From Pseudomonadota bacterium (GTDB lineage Bacteria > Pseudomonadota > Gammaproteobacteria > Burkholderiales > SCOH01), in the NCBI GenBank assembly GCA_030917985.1, contig JAUPTR010000069.1, forward strand, positions 1 to 7,533: a DNA stretch of 7,533 nt. The letters run 5' to 3'. Both the position numbers and the translations under genes were made by a program. Below, one piece after another: positions 1-4,526 of the stretch. The notes beneath the pieces are model-generated. The model ran no database searches. It had not been told where the DNA came from and saw only the letters and a list, made by a program, of their open reading frames with translations. Within the stretch, counting starts at the first letter, position 1, and each line of letters starts with the position of its first letter.

Positions 1-711
1 CTGAACAAGCTGGAAACCCAGCTGAAAAACCTGCGTATTGTTGACCTGGTCAACCAGCAGGACGCGATGCGCGAAGACGTGAACAAACTGCGCGGCCAGA
101 TCGAGGTGCAAAACCACCAGCTGGAAACCACGCAGAAACGTCAAAAGGATTTCTACGTCGATCTCGACGCCCGCCTGCGCCAACTGGAGCCGGGTGGCGC
201 TGAGGCTGCGAAAGCAGCAGACCCCAAAGCCGCCGATGCCAAACCGCAGGACAAGGCAAGCGACAAGCCCGTGGACGGCAAGGCCGATGGCAAGCCTGCC
301 GACAAGGGTGGCGACAAGCCTGATCCGAAACTGGCCGGCAATGAAACCGGCAGCTACGACGCGGCACTGGCCTTGTACAAGGCAGGCAAATACGAAGACT
401 CGATCCGCAGTTTTTCCGGTTTTCTGAAAAACTTCCCCGAAAGCAAACTGGCGGCCAATTCGCTGTACTGGATCGCCATGTCGCAGTCGGCAATGCGCGA
501 TTACAAAACCGCGATCAACACCCAGCAAAAGTTGCTCAACCTGTTTGGTGACAGCAGCAAGGCGCCCGATGCCATGCTCAACATCGGCATGAACCAGATC
601 GAAATGGGCGACAACAAGGCGGCGAAGAAAACCTTTGCCGAGCTGATCGCCAAATATCCGATTGCACCGGCAGCCGACAAGGCACGCCGCCTGCAGCATA
701 ATCTCAAATAA
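1..711 (+). CDS. cpoB: Cell division coordinator CpoB (YbgF), 5'-truncated by the window edge
   Basis: The frame is open from base 1 to a TAA at 709-711 and gives 236 residues; the start codon and signal peptide lie outside the window. Three parts are visible. Residues 1-62 are a heptad-rich coiled coil that matches the N-terminal trimerisation region of CpoB. Residues 64-112 are a linker rich in Lys, Asp, Ala and Pro. Residues 117-236 are tandem TPR helices, with segments such as YDAALALYKAGKYEDSI and SLYWIAMSQSAMRDYKTAI. In the family, CpoB is periplasmic, binds TolA and coordinates PBP1B peptidoglycan synthesis with outer-membrane constriction by Tol-Pal. The gene is normally the last of tolQRAB-pal-cpoB, and queE/queC following it is a common proteobacterial order, which supports the call. 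The linker seems longer and more repetitive than in enterobacterial CpoB. Confidence 0.93.
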   Translation: MNKLETQLKNLRIVDLVNQQDAMREDVNKLRGQIEVQNHQLETTQKRQKDFYVDLDARLRQLEPGGAEAAKAADPKAADAKPQDKASDKPVDGKADGKPADKGGDKPDPKLAGNETGSYDAALALYKAGKYEDSIRSFSGFLKNFPESKLAANSLYWIAMSQSAMRDYKTAINTQQKLLNLFGDSSKAPDAMLNIGMNQIEMGDNKAAKKTFAELIAKYPIAPAADKARRLQHNLK

Positions 712-727
712 ACTGCGGTTGTCCGTT

Positions 728-1375
728 TTGTCTGCCAGCGCACTCCGCATCACCGAAATTTTCTACTCCCTGCAAGGCGAAACCAGTCGTGCCGGCTGGC
801 CCACCGTGTTTGTGCGCCTTACCGGCTGCCCCTTGCGCTGCGGCTATTGCGATAGCGAATACGCTTTTCATGGCGGCGTGAGCATGGAAATCGAGGACAT
901 CCTGCAAGCAGTGAAGGAGTACAACTGCCCGGTGGTGTGTGTCACCGGCGGCGAACCGCTGGCACAGAAGCCTTGCCAGACACTGCTGACAGCACTGTGT
1001 GACGCCGGTTATTCGGTATCGCTGGAAACCAGCGGCGCCTTGCCGATTGACGATGTCGACCCGCGCGTAGCGCGCATTGTCGACGTGAAAACCCCCGGCT
1101 CGGGCGAAGTCGACAAGAACCACTGGCCGAACCTGTCGCTGCTGAATGCCCATGATGAACTGAAGTTTGTCATCTGCCACGAGGCGGATTATCTGTGGGC
1201 ACGCACCCTGGTCATGGAAAACCAGCTGTATCAGCGTTGCCCGGTGCTGTTTTCGCCGGTAGTCGGCGGTTATTCCGCAACCGAGCTGGCCGATCGGGTG
1301 CTCGCCGACCGTTTGCCGGTGCGCTTTCAGATGCAGTTGCACAAAGTGCTGTGGGGCAATGTTGCAGGAAAATAA
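728..1375 (+). CDS. queE: 7-carboxy-7-deazaguanine synthase QueE
   Basis: A radical SAM enzyme that converts 6-carboxytetrahydropterin to 7-carboxy-7-deazaguanine, a step of preQ0/queuosine synthesis. From the chosen start it has 215 residues, a normal length for the family. The 4Fe-4S/SAM motif is the canonical CX3CX2C at Cys34, Cys38 and Cys41 (GCPLRCGYCD). Other family signatures are EIFYSLQGE near residues 10-18, GGEP at 74-77, DVKTPGSGE at 119-127 and the C-terminal QLHKVLWG. The start is uncertain. No ATG fits, and the frame is open back into cpoB, so the candidates are TTG at 728 and TTG at 719. I chose 728 because it starts five residues before the conserved LRITEIFYSLQGE and has a weak GCGG 9 bases upstream; 719 adds three residues. 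The gap from cpoB is 16 bases, and queC follows at once. Confidence 0.94.
   Translation: MSASALRITEIFYSLQGETSRAGWPTVFVRLTGCPLRCGYCDSEYAFHGGVSMEIEDILQAVKEYNCPVVCVTGGEPLAQKPCQTLLTALCDAGYSVSLETSGALPIDDVDPRVARIVDVKTPGSGEVDKNHWPNLSLLNAHDELKFVICHEADYLWARTLVMENQLYQRCPVLFSPVVGGYSATELADRVLADRLPVRFQMQLHKVLWGNVAGK
1366..1369 (+). promoter_or_regulatory. Ribosome binding site of queC
   Basis: AGGA inside the end of queE, 7 bases before the ATG at 1377. It decides the start against the in-frame ATG at 1359, which would lie upstream of this site. Confidence 0.7.
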
Positions 1376-1376
1376 G

Positions 1377-2054
1377 ATGCAAAAAAAAGCCGTGATTCTG
1401 CTCTCCGGCGGGCTGGATTCCGCTACGGTGCTGGCGATTGCCCGCAACCAGGGCTTTGACTGTTATTGCCTGAGTTTTGATTACGGCCAGCGCCACAGTG
1501 CAGAACTGGCCGCCGCCGACCGCGTGGCCAAAGCCCTGGGGGCCAGCGAACACCGCATCGCCCGCATCGACATCGGCGCGTTTGGCGGCTCGGCACTCAC
1601 CGATACCCATATCGATGTGCCGGTGGATGGCGTTGAAGGCGGCATCCCGGTGACCTACGTGCCGGCGCGCAATACCATCATGTTGTCGTATGCGCTCGGC
1701 TGGGCCGAAGTGCTGGGGGCGCAGGATATTTTTGTCGGCGTGAATGCGGTGGATTATTCCGGCTACCCGGACTGCCGCCCGGCATTTATCAGCGCCTTCG
1801 AGAACATGGCCAACCTTGCCACCAAAGTAGCGGTAGAAGGCAAACCGTTTTTTATCCGCGCACCGCTGATCGACCTCACCAAGGCCCAGATCATCGCCAC
1901 CGGCAGCAGGCTGGGCGTGGATTACGGCCTGACCGTATCGTGTTATCAGGCCGATCATCAAGGTCGTGCCTGTGGCGTGTGTGACTCCTGCCGCTTGCGC
2001 AAGGCGGGATTTGCCGCTGCCGGTGTCACCGACCCCACGCCCTACATCGGCTAA
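1377..2054 (+). CDS. queC: 7-cyano-7-deazaguanine synthase QueC
   Basis: An ATP-dependent enzyme that converts 7-carboxy-7-deazaguanine plus ammonia to preQ0, the step directly after QueE. It has 225 residues. The PP-loop ATP-binding motif SGGLDS is at residues 10-15, the conserved FDYGQRH at 34-40 and YVPARNTIML at 94-103. Four zinc-binding cysteines lie at 189, 199, 202 and 205 (CGVCDSC), so it looks fully functional. The ATG at 1377 is preferred over an in-frame ATG at 1359, because it sits one base after the queE stop, has AGGA at 1366-1369 with 7 bases of spacing, and starts directly at the first beta strand (QKKAVILLSGG). The one-base gap after queE suggests translational coupling. Confidence 0.96.
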   Translation: MQKKAVILLSGGLDSATVLAIARNQGFDCYCLSFDYGQRHSAELAAADRVAKALGASEHRIARIDIGAFGGSALTDTHIDVPVDGVEGGIPVTYVPARNTIMLSYALGWAEVLGAQDIFVGVNAVDYSGYPDCRPAFISAFENMANLATKVAVEGKPFFIRAPLIDLTKAQIIATGSRLGVDYGLTVSCYQADHQGRACGVCDSCRLRKAGFAAAGVTDPTPYIG

Positions 2055-2065
2055 CGCAGCACCAC

Positions 2066-2752
2066 ATGTCCAGCCCTGCACCCGGCAAAAGCCTGTATGC
2101 CCAACTCGGCGTGTCAGCAGATGCCGATCAGCCAACGCTGGACGCGGCCTATCAGCACCTGCAGCAGCTGTATCAATCCCTGCCCGACAGCCAGCACCAG
2201 CAAGCTGCACTGCAATATGCGTATCAACTGCTATCCGATCCGCTGCGGCGCAAGGTTTACGATGCCAGCCTGCTCAGCGGCCATGCAGCCGCGCTGGCGC
2301 AGCAGGCAACGGCGACACATGCCTCGACAAACATCAGCATTCAGCCGGCCCTGAATCAGCCGCAATCGCGGCTGCGCGATCACCGCTGGCTGCGCTGGGT
2401 GTTGCTGGCACTGCTACTGGGCCTGCCTGGCTCGTGTTATTACATGGTCAGCAGCACCCAACAGAAGGCACGGCAGCTGCAGCTTGAGGTCAGCCAGGTA
2501 CAGCGCGAGGAAATGTTGCTGGGGGCGTATCTGTTTCACGCCGAAGATGCAGAATTGCGTGAACTGCAGCAGCAGCTGGAACAACTGCAGCAGCGCGAAT
2601 CCGGCCTGTTGCAGCAGGCACGCCACTCATCAGGCAAACTGCTGCAGAATCAGCAACAGGCGTTGGCGCTGCTACGCGAAAAACGCCAGCTGCTGGCCCG
2701 TGCACGGCAACGCCTGATCATTCTCGGCGCACCACTGCCGCCAGCGGGCTGA
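2066..2752 (+). CDS. Membrane-anchored J-domain-like protein with Q-rich coiled coil
   Basis: 228 residues, not recognised as a named gene. Residues 9-70 resemble a J domain: LYAQLGV at the start, an AYQHLQQLY helix, then ALQYAYQLLSDPLRRKVYD, which matches helices III-IV (A-Y-x-L-L-S-D-P-x-x-R-x-x-Y-D). The HPD tripeptide needed to stimulate DnaK ATPase is missing; the loop reads YQSLPDSQ. Residues 71-107 are a linker. Residues 111-128 form one likely transmembrane helix (WVLLALLLGLPGSCYYMV), preceded by basic residues, so the J-like part is probably cytoplasmic. Residues 131-217 are a leucine- and glutamine-rich coiled coil, with leucines at 164, 167, 171 and 174. Gln makes up 36 of 228 residues. 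The start lacks a clear Shine-Dalgarno site but lies 11 bases after queC, so the gene is probably translated from the que transcript. A co-chaperone-like or scaffold role is inference. Confidence 0.8.
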   Translation: MSSPAPGKSLYAQLGVSADADQPTLDAAYQHLQQLYQSLPDSQHQQAALQYAYQLLSDPLRRKVYDASLLSGHAAALAQQATATHASTNISIQPALNQPQSRLRDHRWLRWVLLALLLGLPGSCYYMVSSTQQKARQLQLEVSQVQREEMLLGAYLFHAEDAELRELQQQLEQLQQRESGLLQQARHSSGKLLQNQQQALALLREKRQLLARARQRLIILGAPLPPAG

Positions 2753-2758
2753 AGCAGC

Positions 2759-4132
2759 TCAGTCCTGCATGCTCATGCCGTTTGCCAACATGTCGATACG
2801 GCGTGCCAGGCGGGCGATCTGCACCCAATCGTGCGTGACGATATCCTGTGCATGCGCCAGATTGTTGCGCAGTGACTCGATATCCTGCGCTACCCGTTGC
2901 GCCTTGCCCTTGGAATCAAAACCGAACTGCTGCAGCAATTGCGCATCGGCCGCCATGATGTGCAACTTGTCAGATAACTGCAGGCAATCGAGCAAGGGCA
3001 CATGCTGCCCCATTGCCTGACGCGTCTGCCGCAACTGCTCAGCCTTCTCTAGCCGCGTGCTGCTGAGGCGTGCACGCCAGACATCCAGCGGCAAGCGGCG
3101 GATCATTTCCGTCAGGCTCATTTCATAGCTGGTGATAATGCCGAACAGCCACATGCGCACTGGCGGCAACTGCATCTGCGCCCGGCCGATCACCCCCACC
3201 ACCTGATCCAGCAGCCGCACAAAACAATAATCATGGCGTGTCAGCGCCTGCACCACTTCAGTCAGCGATGCCCGGCGATCCAGCAACTGGCTGTGCGAAA
3301 AGCGCCGCAGGTGGTCAAGACACAGTCCACCGCTCAGATCCTCTTGCAGCGCATACCCCTCCACATGACCACTGGCACGCAAACCAATCACACCGTAATC
3401 ACATTGGCGGGCAACACTCGCGACCAAATCGGCGGGCTGAATGCCGTCAAACGAGGGCAAAGGCTCGGCAATGTCTTCCGCCACCAAAGCCTGGGTAAAT
3501 ATTTCAAAAAAGCGCTGCTGGCGTGGATTGGGCAAGGGCAATTTCACCGAGGCATCGACACGCTCCGGCTCTGCCGACATCGCGCCGACTGCCAGGCCCA
3601 GCTTGGCCGACTGTTTTTCCAGCGTCTTGCGTGCCCGCGCCAGCATGCGTGCATCGCCTTCCTGCAGCACCTCCAGCAAGGCCGCCATTTCTTGCAGGTA
3701 GACCCGCGCAAAACGCGAATCGTGCTTGCAGATATCCCGCGCATTGTCGATCAGATCTGCCAGCTTGACGGTTTTTGCGCGCGGCGAGGCCTGCGCCAGA
3801 TGTGCGCGGTCAATCGCCTTGCGGGCGGCACGGTTGCCATCATGGGCACGACTGACATCGGTCAGCTGATCCACCAGCGCGGCGACCTCGGCACCGAATT
3901 CGCGCTCGATATCTTCCAGCGTGGCTGGCGTATCTTCCACCGTATCGTGCAGCCAGGCAGCAGCAATCATTTCCTCGTCGTCACAGATTTCTGCCACCAG
4001 CGCCGCCACCGACTTCAGATGCACCTCGTACGGCTGGTTGCTGTATTTGCGCCGCTGATCAATGCGCCCGTGTGCCTGGGTGGCAAAGTGGCGAGCCCGC
4101 TGAACCAGATCCTTGTCTCCAGCGCCGCTCAT
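2759..4132 (-). CDS. MESH1/SpoT-like HD hydrolase fused to CBS-like and HEPN-like regions
   Basis: 457 residues. Residues about 9-135 are a (p)ppGpp 3'-pyrophosphohydrolase-type HD domain. The RRK motif is followed by PYEVH with His38, then WLHDTVEDT with His62-Asp63 and Glu66-Asp67, and KLADLIDN with Asp126 and Asn130. These match the metal and catalytic positions of MESH1 and the RelA/SpoT hydrolase domain. No synthetase or TGS domain follows. Residues about 220-326 resemble a CBS region, including VVQALTRHDYCFVRLLDQVVGVIGRAQMQ split over two strands. Residues about 334-446 are helical and contain RNNLAH at 422-427, which fits the Rx4-6H motif of HEPN RNases. The ATG at 4132 is preferred over an earlier in-frame ATG at 4189 because it forms an ATGA overlap with the upstream gene and has a G-rich site before it. 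The domain order is clear, the hydrolase call good, the CBS and HEPN calls tentative. Confidence 0.85.
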   Translation of the reverse strand: MSGAGDKDLVQRARHFATQAHGRIDQRRKYSNQPYEVHLKSVAALVAEICDDEEMIAAAWLHDTVEDTPATLEDIEREFGAEVAALVDQLTDVSRAHDGNRAARKAIDRAHLAQASPRAKTVKLADLIDNARDICKHDSRFARVYLQEMAALLEVLQEGDARMLARARKTLEKQSAKLGLAVGAMSAEPERVDASVKLPLPNPRQQRFFEIFTQALVAEDIAEPLPSFDGIQPADLVASVARQCDYGVIGLRASGHVEGYALQEDLSGGLCLDHLRRFSHSQLLDRRASLTEVVQALTRHDYCFVRLLDQVVGVIGRAQMQLPPVRMWLFGIITSYEMSLTEMIRRLPLDVWRARLSSTRLEKAEQLRQTRQAMGQHVPLLDCLQLSDKLHIMAADAQLLQQFGFDSKGKAQRVAQDIESLRNNLAHAQDIVTHDWVQIARLARRIDMLANGMSMQD

Positions 4133-4353
4133 CTCGCCCCCCGTTTTGTCTGCTGCAGGTAGAACGCTTCCAGCTCCTGTCGCGCCCATGGAGTCTTGCG
4201 CAAAAAACTCAGGCTGGACTTGATACTCGGGTCAAACTTGAAGCAACGGACATTGACCACCCTGGCCAGACGTTCCCAGCCGTATTGCTCAACCAGTTCG
4301 GTGAGCATTTTTTCCAGGGTAATACCATGCAGCGGGTTCTTGGGTTGATCCAT
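4129..4353 (-). CDS. VF530/DUF2132 family small protein
   Basis: 74 residues from the ATG at 4353; an in-frame GTG at 4365 would add four residues, and neither start has a clear Shine-Dalgarno site. The sequence follows the DUF2132 (VF530) pattern closely: NPLHGITLEKMLTELVEQYGW, then VNVRCF and DPSIKSSLSFLRKTPWAR near the C-terminus. From memory, the Vibrio fischeri member has a solved structure for which nucleic-acid binding was proposed; the cellular role is unknown. Its TGA overlaps the ATG of the next gene (ATGA at 4132-4129), so the two are probably translationally coupled and in one transcript starting in the dyad-rich region to the right. Confidence 0.9.
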   Translation of the reverse strand: MDQPKNPLHGITLEKMLTELVEQYGWERLARVVNVRCFKFDPSIKSSLSFLRKTPWARQELEAFYLQQTKRGAR

Positions 4354-4375
4354 GGGAGTGGGCACAAAGGAAAAG

Positions 4376-4395
4376 AGTAATTTTACGCGATTACT
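4376..4395. repeat. Inverted repeat AGTAAT / ATTACT
   Basis: Perfect 6-base arms (4376-4381 and 4390-4395) around an 8-base spacer, just upstream of the VF530-type gene. It could be an operator half-site pair for a dimeric regulator or chance. It touches the large hairpin that begins at 4395. Confidence 0.5.
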
Positions 4396-4439
4396 TGTCG
4401 AATTCCGCCACCCGTTTGTAGGTGGGCGTAATTCAACAA
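4395..4439. repeat. Large imperfect inverted repeat (hairpin)
   Basis: The left arm 4395-4412 (TTGTcGAATTcCGCCACC) pairs with the right arm 4421-4439 (GGTGGGCGtAATTCaACAA) around the 8-base loop CGTTTGTA. Two mismatches and one bulged base interrupt about 16 paired positions. It lies between two divergent genes and is not followed by a T run, so it is not a standard terminator. It could be a dispersed palindromic (REP- or MITE-like) repeat or a regulatory structure. Confidence 0.65.
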
Positions 4440-4451
4440 TTCGCTTGCGAA
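4440..4451. repeat. Short palindrome TTCGC-TT-GCGAA
   Basis: Perfect 5-base arms around TT, directly abutting the large hairpin. Possibly part of the same element or a separate operator. Confidence 0.45.
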
Positions 4452-4468
4452 AACACGCCGTAAGATTT

Positions 4469-4485
4469 CTGCCACAAAATGGCAG
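4469..4485. repeat. Inverted repeat CTGCCA-N5-TGGCAG
   Basis: Perfect 6-base arms around CAAAA, 41 bases before the phoD-family start codon. The size and spacing suit a dimeric transcription factor site; no known regulator is assigned. It does not match a Pho box. Confidence 0.5.
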
Positions 4486-4513
4486 TTCCGCAAAAATCAG
4501 ATTATTCAGACAC

Positions 4514-4518
4514 AGGAG
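4514..4518 (+). promoter_or_regulatory. Ribosome binding site of the PhoD-family gene
   Basis: AGGAG with 8 bases of spacing to the ATG at 4527. It decides this start over the in-frame ATG at 4479, which has no such site and would put 16 residues before the twin-arginine motif. I saw no convincing sigma-70 promoter pair between 4366 and 4526 on either strand. Confidence 0.8.
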
Positions 4519-4526
4519 AGCAGGAT

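Noticed and set aside
712..727. preQ1 riboswitch ahead of queE
   Set aside because: Only 16 bases separate cpoB and queE; there is no room for the aptamer and no matching sequence.
662..728. Long N-terminal extension of QueE starting inside cpoB
   Set aside because: The extra residues have no homology to QueE, and the start would be a TTG with no ribosome site inside cpoB.
1212..2210. 332-codon open frame antisense to queE/queC
   Set aside because: Overlaps two clearly identified genes and has no recognisable motif; a composition shadow.
3233..4162. 309-codon plus-strand frame over the HD fusion gene
   Set aside because: Lies opposite a gene with intact HD motifs and shows no protein-family signal.
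4395..4439. Integron attC site
   Set aside because: ATTCAAC at 4431-4437 fits RYYYAAC and a near GTTRRRY lies on the left, but the order is the reverse of a real attC site and no integrase or cassette is present.
4480..4491. Sigma-54 promoter upstream of the PhoD-family gene
   Set aside because: TGGCAG followed by GC looks suggestive, but the GG-to-GC distance is 7 bases where 10 are needed.
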